Positions 1 to 10,268 of a DNA stretch of 64,000 bases are shown piece by piece. A model generated the notes under the pieces. It was not told where the DNA came from and did not search any database. It saw only the letters and a list, made by a program, of their open reading frames with translations. Each line of letters begins with the position of its first letter. Within the stretch, counting starts at the first letter, position 1. The stretch is from Melitaea cinxia. Lineage: Eukaryota > Arthropoda > Insecta > Lepidoptera > Nymphalidae. Location: positions 6,472,695 through 6,536,694 of the forward strand of contig NC_059410.1 in NCBI RefSeq assembly GCF_905220565.1, in the 5' to 3' direction. Made by a program: the position numbers and the translations under genes.

Positions 1-34
1 GTTAGTAATATTTGAATTTAAAATGAAGTAATAA

Positions 35-241
35 AAATACTTAATATCTAAGTGTGACCCTTTCTTCGTAGAATCACTGTTTTTTCAAGTATGTTTTCTT
101 ATGAAGGCTCTTGGGGAAGTAGGTCAAGGCGCATATTCCCTCGCCCCGCGGCTTCGTGAGTTATCGCCAACCATCGACTTTTCTCGGATATCTACCATCT
201 GGGCCACCGAGTTTTTACGTTTAACTAAATTGCATCAATAG
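35..241 (+). other. Coding-like open patch, unidentified
   Basis: One frame is open for about 68 codons and contains an ATG at 101 giving 46 residues (starts MKALGEVGQG, ends LTKLHQ, stop at 239-241). The stretch 105-225 is clearly richer in G+C than its surroundings. A donor-like GTGAGT lies at about 157. I recognise no family. It could be an exon fragment, an old retrocopy or chance. The patch also contains 'ccgcggcttcg', which resembles the hairpin region of reversed Helitron ends, so repeat origin is an alternative. Confidence 0.2.
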
Positions 242-3200
242 CATTATAGTATGCTTACATAATACAACAAATAATTATTCGTGCTTTGAATTTTAGAACA
301 AAATCAATTATGTTTTGTAATGTATAATGTTTTACCTGATTTCTTTAGGTTCTTTGTTTTCTTTTTTGAATTTATTTGAATTTTAAAAGTGACATTTAAT
401 CGTAATCATTGTATGTCCTAACTTACTCGTATAACACACATTTAATTTGACATATGTACGTATAAAATAAGCGACAATTTGTTCATTTTTTCTTTCTTTG
501 TTTATTACTACAATTTCTGAACAATGCGTTTATAACAAAGATGGTGTAAAGGTAAATTTACTTTAATATATATAATTGACATAATTTTTTTTACATTTAG
601 CGCTAAATTAAAAGAAACGAAATTTATTTAAGAAACCGCTGGCTTAGTTTACAACGGGAACGCGAAATATGAAATGGTAGAATTAAGTTGGGTCGCTAAA
701 TCGACCTCGGGGGGCACATTAAAAAATCTAATTAACGTGAGTTAATTAAAACCGACCGAATGCAGCTGGGTAAGAGAACTGAGGTCTTTTTTTATTACAG
801 TATCGATTTTATAGAGACAGTAAGAGTTCTGACAGTTTAAACTTTACAATATTTTAAATTTAGATTTCATTTTAAATTATATATATATTTTTATTTAGGC
901 AAGAAAATGTTACTGTATATTTACAATAACAATTATTTATTAATATTTTAAGCATTTTGTATATAAGATAATAGTTTTATCATAGTGTATAGTATAGTAT
1001 AAGTCCTCATTTCATTGTTGAAAATAAATATTAAAAAAAAATATATATATATAAAAAATGTAAACGGAAAATTCTCAACATCAATTTCATTTATCTAGAT
1101 TTCTTTATCTCTTATTTAATAGATAAATAATTGTTAATGAAAGAAACAAAGAATAGTAGAAGAGGTGATAATCTGTGGCTAAACGAAGTTACAGCAAAAA
1201 CTCTACCGCTTTATCGGATCTTTGGCTCATAAGTTTCCAGCCAGTCAGAGCTTCAAAGAAGGTTTTGTAGCAGTACAATAAAAAAGGACATAGTTGTGTA
1301 AGTATAATAAATTTCTCATATAATTTTAAATGAAATATAAATAAATTGTTTCAGAAAATTAAATTCATAACGTTAGTATAATTAATTAAATACAGTAGAA
1401 TAAAAATAAAACATTTTTATATAAATGTAGCAGAGCAATATATTTTTATAATTATATGTACATTATTGTTTTTTAAGAACACTTGTAATCATATTAAATT
1501 CGTTTTTGTCGGATTAATTTTTGGTAATTTTTAATGATTTTTATTATTCTTGACTCCATTTCATATCCTGTTAACAAAGATATTCATATTATCCTTTTTT
1601 TAAATTTTTTACTACTGTGTGTTTTGTTTGTTAACTAGAGCTGCGATATCCACTTTTTTATAACACTTAGATGGGAAATTAATTATAACACTAGGTTGTA
1701 ATAAATAAGTTAACTCCATAAATAATAAGCGTTCGACGTGAACTTCACAACGTAACTAGTTAAAAAGTACATTATTCATGTTCATTAAGCGGGTAGAATT
1801 AATCTGTCCTACTGAGTGCAAGCTATGAGACGCTACCGCCAAGTTATTATCCTTACTACTTGGTCCGTTGGGACTGGACAAGATGACTTAGCAATTGACT
1901 GATTGTTTATCTCAGTCAATGTCTATGAAAATGGTGATAAAATTGTCACGTGGCCTTTAATTCAATTTTTGACCGACTTTAAAAAAAGGGGAGATTCTCA
2001 ACTTGAATGTATTTTTATTTATTATTATTTTATTTATTTTTTCGACTATCTACTTTGATGACGTTGTTTGTTATTACTTATCGATGTAAATTGAAGTCAA
2101 AGAAGCGATGTTTGATAACAAACACAGTTATTGTAATGTGAGGTCGTATATGAGTAAATTATATTATGTTAGATATAATTAAAAAAGGTGTCTTTCAGTC
2201 TTACAAATTAACTAAAATTTAGAGGAACGAAAAATGTATACAGAATAAATTAATAATATTAATAATTAATCTACTTATTCAGTGATCTGTAAGTTTAATT
2301 GGTTCTCAGAAACAGTAAAATATTTGTAATTAATACGTAATAGCGATGATGTAAAATTTTAAACGAAAATGTTCCTTAGTGTATCGTTTCTATGTAGATT
2401 AGAAGAACACTTTTCTATAAACGGTATAGTTCATTTAAAGATTAAAGCGTCTTTTCGTTCGATTTCGAATCAGACATGCTCGAAATTTGACTGTTCATGT
2501 TTCTTTAATTTGATATAGGAACTGACCTTTTAATAATTAATTATTATTCACACTTAAAACATATGAACAAAAAGAGTGTGCGTGGCAACTCCGACATCGA
2601 CACGCTTGTCACTGCAGTTTACTTCTTAAGAATACATGATTCAATCATTGACCAAAGTATGCTACTGTAAAGTGAAAAGTACAAGTCAAAACATACATGA
2701 TTCCAAAGAGCAGTAAATATAATATAATTACGTTACTGTTACAAATGTTTATTCCACTCGTCATATTTTTTTCATACCACGAGCTTTATATAATTTTGTA
2801 AGTAAACTACAAAACTTGAGTAGGTAGGTTTAGATACAAGTCATCATAATTACTATTAATTGTGAGAAAGTTATTTTTGTAACTAAAATACACATACATC
2901 CACGACTATGAATGAGCGAAGTTTGGTCTTTATCCGTTCTACATGTTGTTTAGTCTCTGTTCAGTAATTTTCCTTGACGGCTATAAAATCTGTTTTACAA
3001 GATTGACATCAAGTTAATATGCAGCATCGTTCTAGTTTGTTCTTCATGCAATTTTATGCATTCTACTTTAAAAAAATACATTAACGATTATAAATTGTAT
3101 GTAGACGTGTTTATTAAGTATACATCAATCGTTGAAAAATTAACAAAAAAAAAAAACAAAAATATAAAAAAAACCGTTACCCGTCTCTTTTGACATTAGA

Positions 3201-4603
3201 GATAACTCAACTGAACAATATCCCAATTGATCAAGAGCAAATTTTAACAAATATTATTAATATAATAAGTAAACTGTAAATGACATAGCTTTAAAGCAAA
3301 AAAGTACACACATATCGTTATCACACAGTACTTGAGTTAGTAATACCTCAAAGAGTTCTATAAAGCAAAGCTATAATATGCTATAAGACAGGTTCAATGA
3401 TCCTTTAAAAATCTTACCATGTATTTCGCGTAATATTGTACAAAGAACTGTTAAAATGGTCGAAGAAACAGTACTACGAGTATCAATCTTCATTATCTGC
3501 AACGAGTGTAACAGTCACTGCCGCAAATGGTAAGTGAAATAGATGGATACAGTGGTCTAGAAAATCTGTTTGTCACTAACAAAAGAATGGCATCAGCGAA
3601 GTAAATTACGTTTGAATGTGGAGAATAAATAAATTATTCTTTTGTATTGCTTACGTTGCAAAAAATCACAAGACGTTTTAAGCTTAATCATAAAACATTA
3701 CCAATTTAAAAAAGTAAGTAATTTCAATTTAGTGCAATCGTTCGAAAGTTATGTGCGTACATACGTTCTAGAGATGCAATTTTATGTTTATGTAGAAGAT
3801 TCTAAATTAAAAAATATTGCATGTAAATTCGTTGTCTTAATTTGGCGCCCAGTGTGGGACTCAATATTTCATACTATGAATTTATACAATACCTCGACTT
3901 CAGTATTACGTGGGAAGAAAAATAAGTTAGGGTAATACATAACTTTAAAGTATTGAAACAAATATTAAGATAAATTGCATGAAAAGTTCAAGCAGAGTAT
4001 TCTTAAATGAGTGTATAGAATACCTTTAACCAATTAAACTAGTCTTAACGTGATATTTAAGTATTTAAATAGATTCATAAATAAATTATTGATTTTAACT
4101 CTAAAGTATTCAATATATAAGCTTATCTTGGTTAATTACTAAAGAATACAATCCAAATGGTTTCAAGTTCTTATCTCGATTATTTGCTTTCTTGACTAAA
4201 GACGCTTTAGTTTGTTTAATTTGGAACGAATGCTTGATACACAAAATACGTTTTTAATTGTACAACATTTCATTTTAACTTTTATTTGAAATAATTTCAA
4301 GAGATTAAAAGTAGCAAATTAAAATAAATTATATTTAATTTGGACTATCACAATTGTAACAAAATAATATAACGATAATTTATAACAAATATTTTATAGA
4401 TTTTGTAACGAAAGAATCAAGGTTTTGTAATCGTTAGTATTTGCGCGATATTTGTTTTTTTTTTCACATGTTTATTTATTTCCTTTGGTGTATCGTTTGA
4501 AAAATTGTATCCGTCACTGAATCGGAAAAAAGTCGTTTTAAGATATCTGGGTTTGATTAAATAACCGTCAACGTAATTTCACTGCATGCTTATCTATAAT
4601 CTA
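242..4603. other. AT-rich region without recognisable genes
   Basis: Mostly A/T-rich unique-looking sequence with homopolymer and TA runs. The only long open frame (3642-3935, 97 codons) is low-complexity and resembles nothing I know. The one motif of note is the LTR-type primer-binding-site-like sequence near 3844, listed separately. Confidence 0.6.
3844..3862 (+). other. LTR-retroelement primer-binding-site-like motif
   Basis: The sequence tggcgcccagtgtgggac has the TGGCGCC start seen just inside the 5' LTR of many insect LTR retrotransposons, where a tRNA 3' end primes reverse transcription. No LTR pair, gag or pol frame was found around it, so at best it is the remnant of a decayed LTR element. 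Chance remains possible. Confidence 0.25.
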
Positions 4604-5705
4604 TAATCTATAATATATATAAAAGCGAAAAGTCATTCATCACGAAATCTTCGAAACTATAACACCTAGAAACTTGAAATATGGCAGGTAGTTTTCTTAT
4701 AGAGCGTAGACATCCGCTAAGAACGGATTTTACGAAACTCGACTCCTAAGGGGGTAAAACGGGGGTTGGAAGTTTGTATGAAAGTTCTATGTTTTTGAAA
4801 TAAGATGCTTGATATTTAAAATGTATGCTCTATAAATGATGAGAAGGTGTTCAAATAATGTATATTTAGAAATCAACTCCCTTTTTGGGTTAAAACGGGG
4901 GATGGTAGGTTGACTCACTCATCACGAAATCTCCGAAACTATAACACCTACAAACTTGGAATTTGGCAGGTAGGTTCCTTATAGAGCGTAGACATCCGCT
5001 AGAAACGGATTTTACGAAACTCGATCCTTAAGAGGGTAAAACGGGGGTTGGAAGTTTGTATGAAAGTCCTATGTTTTTGAAGTAAGAGACTTGAAATATG
5101 AAATGTATGCTCTATAGATGGTGAGAAGGTGTCGAAATAATGTATATTTAGAAATCAACTCCCTTTTTGGGTTAAAACGGGGGATGGTAGGTTGACTCAC
5201 TCATCACGAAATCTCCGAAACTATAACACCTACAAACTTGGAATTTGGCAGGTAGGTTTCTTATAGAGCGTAGACATCCGCTAGAAACGGATTTTACGAA
5301 ACTCGACCTCTAAGGGGATAAAACGGGGGTTGGAAGTTTGTATGAAAGTTCTATGTTTTTGAAGTAAGATGCTTGATATTTAAAATGTATGCTCTATAAA
5401 TGATGAGAAGGTGTTCAAATAATGTATATTTAGAAATCAACTCCCTTTTGGGGTTAAAACGGGGGATGGTAGGTTGACTCATTCATCACGTGATCTCCGA
5501 AACTATAACAGCTACAAACTTGAAATTTTGCAGATAGGTTTGTTATAGGACGTAAACATTCGCTGAGAACGAATTTTACGAAACTCGATCCTTAAGGGGG
5601 TAAAACGGGGTTTGGAAATTTGTATGAAAGTCCTATGTTTTTGAAGTAAGAGACTTGAAATTTAAAATGTATCCCATATAGATGGTGGATTAAACCCCCT
5701 ATATA
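4604..5705 (+). mobile_element. Helitron-like element with 282-bp internal tandem repeats (plus strand)
   Basis: The left end reads TCTATAATCTATAATC followed by 'ataaaagcgaaaagtcattcatcacg', a Helitron-type 5' end (TC, preceded by A). Inside, the motif 'atcacg' recurs at 4639, 4921, 5203 and 5485, an exact 282-bp spacing, giving three full units and a partial fourth. Units carry 'aaaacggggg' and 'gaaactataacacctac' blocks and differ by scattered substitutions. No transposase frame is present, so it would be non-autonomous. A proper 3' end (hairpin plus CTAG) was not found, so the right border is approximate. Confidence 0.6.
4639..5689 (+). repeat. Tandem repeat, 282-bp unit, about 3.7 copies
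   Basis: Successive units begin at 4639, 4921, 5203 and 5485, each exactly 282 bp from the last. The fourth unit is more diverged and stops near 5689. The same unit occurs in reverse orientation at 6693-7203. Confidence 0.85.
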
Positions 5706-6056
5706 TAAGAGAAAGGTCAATGACTCACTCTTGTAAATTTCCCACTGCTGGGAAGACTCTTTGTATAAGAAAACTTTGTAGTTTAATTCGCTACTCCACT
5801 CAGGCATATTTTGAAAGAACGAAATGACCTGACTGGGATAATTTATAAAGGCACATACGGTGGAAAATTTATTATTGAAAAACTTTTTTACGCTACAATT
5901 AATTATAATCGTTTAATTGCGAATACGTGAGGGATTAATGTTTCAAAGGAAAAAGTACAAAGGAAGCCGCCCCGGTTTTCGTGGTATGTTAAATTTTTAG
6001 TGTTATTTTTTCGTTTATATAGGCTTAGTATATATGTTAATTACATATTAAAAAGA
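5706..6056. other. Spacer between two opposed Helitron-like elements
   Basis: Holds a short SINE/RTE-like scrap (5734-5830, with 'cccactgctggg' and 'ctccactcaggca') and otherwise AT-rich sequence. The open frame 5592-5807 on the minus strand runs across the repeat border and is not credible. Confidence 0.4.
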
Positions 6057-7240
6057 CTAGCTGTGCCCGCGGCTTCGCCCGCGTTGAAATTAGTGTCACA
6101 ACGTTTTCCTGGCAAACTTCCAGTGAAACTCTCATCAAAATCGGCTTAGCCGTTCTTTCAACCTTCCTCTTGCCAATGTTGGAACCCTCTCTCCAATGGT
6201 GAAACCGCATGAAAATCTGTTCAGTAGATTTTGAGCGAATCGATCACATACACTTTTGGGGACTTTGTTTTATAATACACTAACTGTTGCCCGCGACAAC
6301 GTCCGCGTGGTTATGACGCTATGCATTACTATTAAGATGTTTAACGCAAATTATTTTTTTTATTTCAGTCACTTAAAATGCTTATCAAACTAAAATTTTA
6401 AAAGGCACAATTTAGTGTAATTTAATAGTTATTTTTATAAAACTTCTCTATATACCACATTTTTAGTTTTATTTTCAGGCTGTATATGTTTCATACAAAC
6501 CATCAACCCCAATAAACCCTCTTAGCAGTGGAATATCGTAAAATCAGTTCTTAGCGGACGTCTGCTAACTATAATCTACCTCCCTGCCAAATTTTGTCTA
6601 TGTCCAACCTGGATGGATAAACCATCCAGTGGTTTTTGAGTTCTCGTCATGAGTGAGTTAGTGACCTTTCTCTTTTATAATTATATATAGATTACGATGC
6701 ATTATTTGGACACCTCCTCACCATCTATAGAGCATATATTTTAAATTTCAAGTCTCTTACTTCAAAAACATAAGACTTTCATACATACTTCCGACCCCCG
6801 TTTTATCCCCTTAGGGGTCGAATTTCGTAAAACACGTTTTTAACAAATGTCTACGCCCTATAAGGAGCCTATCTACCAAATTTCAAGCTTGTAGGTGTTA
6901 TAGTTTCGGAGATTTCGTGATGAATGAGTCAAACTACCATCCCCCGTTTTAACCCCAAAAGGGAGTTGATTTCTAAATATACATTATTTAGACACCTTCT
7001 CACCATCTATAGAGCATACATTTTATATTTCAAGTCTCTTACTTCAAAAACATAGGACTTTCATACAAACTTCTAACCCCCGTTTTACCCCCTTAAGGAT
7101 CGAGTTTCGTAAAATCCGTTCTTAGCGGATGTCTACGCTCTAGAAGGAACCTACCTGCCAAATTCCAAGTTTCTAGGTGTTATAGTTTCGGAGATTTCGT
7201 GATGAGTGACCTTTCGCGTTTATATATATTATTATAGATT
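6057..7240 (-). mobile_element. Helitron-like element with 282-bp repeats (minus strand), interrupted
   Basis: Read on the minus strand it starts with TC near 7240, runs through two copies of the 282-bp unit ('cgtgat' at 7198 and 6916, again 282 bp apart), and ends at 6057 in a hairpin region (cgcgggcgaagccgcgggc) followed by CTAG, with T next to it as Helitron insertion between A and T predicts. The stretch 6280-6691 is a second Helitron inserted into it. No transposase frame. It mirrors the plus-strand element to the left, so the pair forms long inverted arms around a central spacer. Confidence 0.6.
6280..6691 (-). mobile_element. Nested Helitron-like element
   Basis: On the minus strand it begins TCTATATATAATTATAAAAG (A before it) and ends with ccacgcggacgttgtcgcgg, cagTTAG, then T. 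The 3' region can form the hairpin typical of Helitrons. About 412 bp, no coding capacity. It lies inside the larger minus-strand element, so it inserted later. Confidence 0.6.
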
Positions 7241-7412
7241 TAAAATTACGAGATTTAGTTATACTTAATAATAATTACTTATTTACTTAAAAAACTTGGT
7301 TAAAGCACACTCATCTCACTATGATTAATTAGTTTAGTGTTTTCCAATTTGCATCACGTTTACTTATTTTAACTTCTATTTTCTTATTAACTTTGTTAAC
7401 TTGTGACGACAT

Positions 7413-7608
7413 GTTATGTGTGTGTGTATGTATGTATGTGTGTATTCGTGTATGTGTGTATGTGTGCATGTTTGTATGTGTGTATGTGTGTATGTGTGTA
7501 TGTGTGTATGTATGTATGTATGTATGTATGTATGTATGTATGTATGTATGTATGTATGTATGTATGTATGTATGAATGTATGTCTGTATGTTTGTATGTA
7601 TGTATATG
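7413..7608 (+). repeat. TG/TATG microsatellite
   Basis: Alternating (tg)n and (tatg)n tracts. All open frames overlapping it on both strands are simple-repeat artefacts. Confidence 0.97.
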
Positions 7609-7739
7609 TCCATGTAACTGTGTTTGTAGTTAAGTATTTTATATTACTAGTTTTGAATGTATGTATTGAAAAATAAGTATACGCTTTTTTATTATTTTTA
7701 ACCTTTTTGTTCAGTTTTTTTTTTCACTTTATCACAAAT

Positions 7740-7893
7740 GCATTTATAAGTCTCGCGGTAACATCATCTCTCACCACCATGGGTAGATTGGTAGAGATCT
7801 TTTACAGAGATAAGTTCGCCCTTGCCAACATGCTTTGTAAAAATGACTTGTAATTATGATTTTTTTAAAGTGCAATAAACAATATATATATAT
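7740..7893 (+). repeat. LINE 3'-tail remnant (polyadenylation-signal type)
   Basis: Contains 'gtagagatc...agagataagttcgcc...aagtgcaataaa', a tail I associate with lepidopteran CR1/Jockey-type LINEs. Related tails lie at 8096, 41195 and 41905, all on the plus strand. No reverse transcriptase sequence is attached. Confidence 0.45.
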
Positions 7894-8095
7894 GTGATCT
7901 ATGTATGTAAATGTTCTGTTACTATTATGTCTGTAAATATGTATGTGTATTAAGTATGTTTTTTTGTATATTTATTATGTAGAGTACAAAAATAAATCAT
8001 GTTTGCATACGTAATGTTTTACTTACAAATTATACAGATAATTACGCTACGGCACCTTTCAGGGCATACCAGCAGCGGAGCAAATATACCTTTTC

Positions 8096-8180
8096 AAGGC
8101 ATATTTGCCTCTTTCTAGGTTCTCTAGAAGAGATCGCTACTATGCGATAAGACCGCCTTTGTAAATTACAAACTCTAATT
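8096..8180 (+). repeat. LINE 3'-tail remnant
   Basis: Carries 'tctagaagagatcgc...gcgataagaccgcctttgt', an inverted-repeat stem (gatcgc / gcgat) followed by the 'aagaccgcc' block of the same tail family. Truncated before the usual poly(A) signal. Confidence 0.45.
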
Positions 8181-8467
8181 GTAAAAATAACTGTTTTATG
8201 TATATTCTATCTATCTATCTATGTACCTATACATGTATCTGTAAGATTATTTATTGAATAACTGCGCTACATTGAACAACTTCGTGCATAGCCTGTATAT
8301 TTTATTTGCGGTAAGAAGCCCGTAGAATAAAAAGTATTCATAGTGACCGTGTAAGATAAAACTTATTAAAGTGTTGTAAGAACTATAATAATATTATTAG
8401 TCTGTGTAATTTTTTTATAGATATTGAATATATTTACAAACTTTGTTATAGAATAGTATCTATAAAA
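8181..8467. other. AT-rich spacer
   Basis: A short TATC run near 8205-8222 and otherwise unremarkable sequence up to the LINE truncation point. Confidence 0.5.
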
Positions 8468-9694
8468 ATAACCGACCAGCAATACGGTTTCCGCCGTAAC
8501 AGGTCCACGGGGGATCTTTTAGTGTACGCCTCGCACATCTGGGGCGAAGCCTTGGACAAGCACGAAGAGGCGCTAGCTGTCTTACTTGATGTATCGAAGG
8601 CATTTGACCGGGTCTGGCATGAGAGCCTATTGAGCAAGCTTTCAGCTTACGGAATAACCCCGAGCTTGTGTGACTGGATATCAGATTTCCTGAGTGGGCG
8701 ATCATTTCGGGTGGTCTTAGATGGCTCCTCGTCTGACTTGATGGCGGTTAATGCCGGTGTCCCTCAGGGATCCGTTCTCTCTGCAACCCTCTTCTTGATT
8801 CACATTAATGACCTCCTCAGGCCCGGTATCTTTGGATACGCGGATGACAGCACTGTTACGGAGAGATACGTGTCCGGTCCCCGAGCTGGTGGGGCTGAAA
8901 CTCACGAGCATAGAGAGGCTCTGGTTGAACGCATGAATTTGGCTTTGAAAGAGGTATCCGATCGGGGTGAAGCCAACCTAGTCAAATTTAATGCTTCCAA
9001 AACGCAAGCGTGTCTTTTCACTGCTAAACGGAGTCCATTCCCATTAGCTCCGACTTTCCGGGGTGTATCTGTACCGCTCACCGACAGTATTGATCTTCTA
9101 GGCATAAATATTTCGTCTAATATGAACTTCGGACAATGCATAGAATCCAAGGCAAAGATTGCTGGTAAGAAACCTGGTATCCTCAATAAAGTCAGGCAGT
9201 ACTTCACACCGGAACAGCTTCTTACTCTCTACCAAGCACAAGTTCGATCGTGTATGGAGTACTGCAGCCACTTATAGGATGGCTCTGCCAAGTACCAACT
9301 CGCTGCTTTGGATTCTGTGGATCGGCGCGCCAGAAGACTCATCGGTGACAAATCGGTGGTTCGCTCTAGACTTCAAAGTCTCGAACATCGGCGCAAGGTT
9401 GTCTGTTTGTCGGTATTTTACAGGTTATATTTCGGAGAGTGTGCTCTAGAACTATACAATTTGGTTCCACCATCACCTTTCTACCACCGAACCGCAAGGC
9501 ATCACATGAATCTGCACCGCTATGTGGTTGAAATCCCACGATCTCGCACTAAACGATTTGCTTCCTCGTTCCTAATACGCACCGCAAAAATTTGGAATGC
9601 CCTTCCGGCTTCCGTTTTTACAACGAACTATAACTTGGGTATATTTAAATCAAGAGTGAATAGGCATCTTCTAGGCAAGCGCGCACCATCTTAG
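8468..9694 (+). pseudogene. LINE ORF2 C-terminal part with one in-frame stop
   Basis: Encodes the second half of a reverse transcriptase and the C-terminal region of a CR1/Jockey-type LINE. Visible motifs: QYGFRRNRSTGD, the catalytic-region DVSKAFDRVW, GVPQGSVLS and the active-site GYADDS, then the C-terminal MEYCSHL and the family ending GKRAPS. The frame from about 8470 to the stop at 9692-9694 is broken only once: TAG at 9275-9277 where copy B reads tryptophan (HLWDG). Everything upstream (endonuclease, first half of RT) is missing. It cannot make a working enzyme. Confidence 0.85.
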
Positions 9695-9761
9695 GCTGTA
9701 TCTTCACTTGCCATCAGGTGAGATCGCAGTCAAGCGCTAGTCTATATATTAAAAAAAAAAT
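8468..9761 (+). mobile_element. 5'-truncated CR1/Jockey-type LINE, copy A
   Basis: Homology to the ORF2 of the copy at 16737-19170 starts abruptly at about 8468, inside the reverse transcriptase, and runs through the end of ORF2, a short 3' untranslated tail ('cttgccatcaggtgagatcgcagtcaagcgc') and an A run at 9751-9760. This is the usual shape of a LINE copied incompletely by target-primed reverse transcription. No clear target-site duplication was seen. Confidence 0.85.
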
Positions 9762-10039
9762 TCTGTAGATAATTCCACAGTAATTGCCCCCTCGGGAAAA
9801 TGTTATTAAAACTTTCAGAGTAACGCAAAAACATTGTAGTTGTTTTGTTTGACATGTTAAGTGGAGAAGATCTTAGTTTTCATAAAAAGGTTGTACAGTG
9901 GACGACTAAAAATAACTAAGCACGAAGCAAAATCTTTCTTCTATATATCAACATTTGATCATTGGTCTTAGTCCTTCTATTGTAGACAATTTAGACAGTG
10001 TCAGACAGACACTGTGTCGCATAGGACACTCTTCTGGAA
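9762..10039. other. Spacer, nothing recognised
   Basis: Ordinary AT-rich sequence between two repeats; no gene or motif seen. Confidence 0.5.
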
Positions 10040-10268
10040 AAAGCGGAGTTGCCTAAGCTCTGCGCCACTATCTCGACCTCACTGGCTAGGCCCACAGGAA
10101 CGACGAGTCGATACGTGTGGAGCCAGTTCGGCTGCTGGAGTCTTTCGCATTTAAGAGCTATGCCACAAATGCTTGACGAGACCCCAATTCGGGCCTCAGT
10201 CGCCTTTTACGACCTCCACGGGAAGAAAGGTGGTGGTACTATTCTACTCGGCCGACACCACAGGGCAT
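10040..10268 (-). repeat. Retroelement terminal fragment related to RTE 5' end
   Basis: GC-richer block ending 'cagtcgccttttacgac...ccacgggaagaaagg...cgacaccacaggg'. The same arrangement (tcgcctcttacgac, cccacgggaagag, ccacacag) forms the 5' end of the RTE element at 26080, so this is probably the end of a related LINE or derivative on the minus strand. The 73-codon open frame inside it is not a recognisable protein. Confidence 0.5.

Noticed and set aside
3642..3935. 97-codon frame as a gene or LTR-element gag
   Set aside because: No recognisable motif and AT-driven composition; it also overlaps the primer-binding-site-like motif, where coding is not expected.
7329..7676. Several overlapping Tyr/Cys/Val- or His/Thr-rich open frames
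   Set aside because: They translate the TATG/TG microsatellite in different frames and are not genes.
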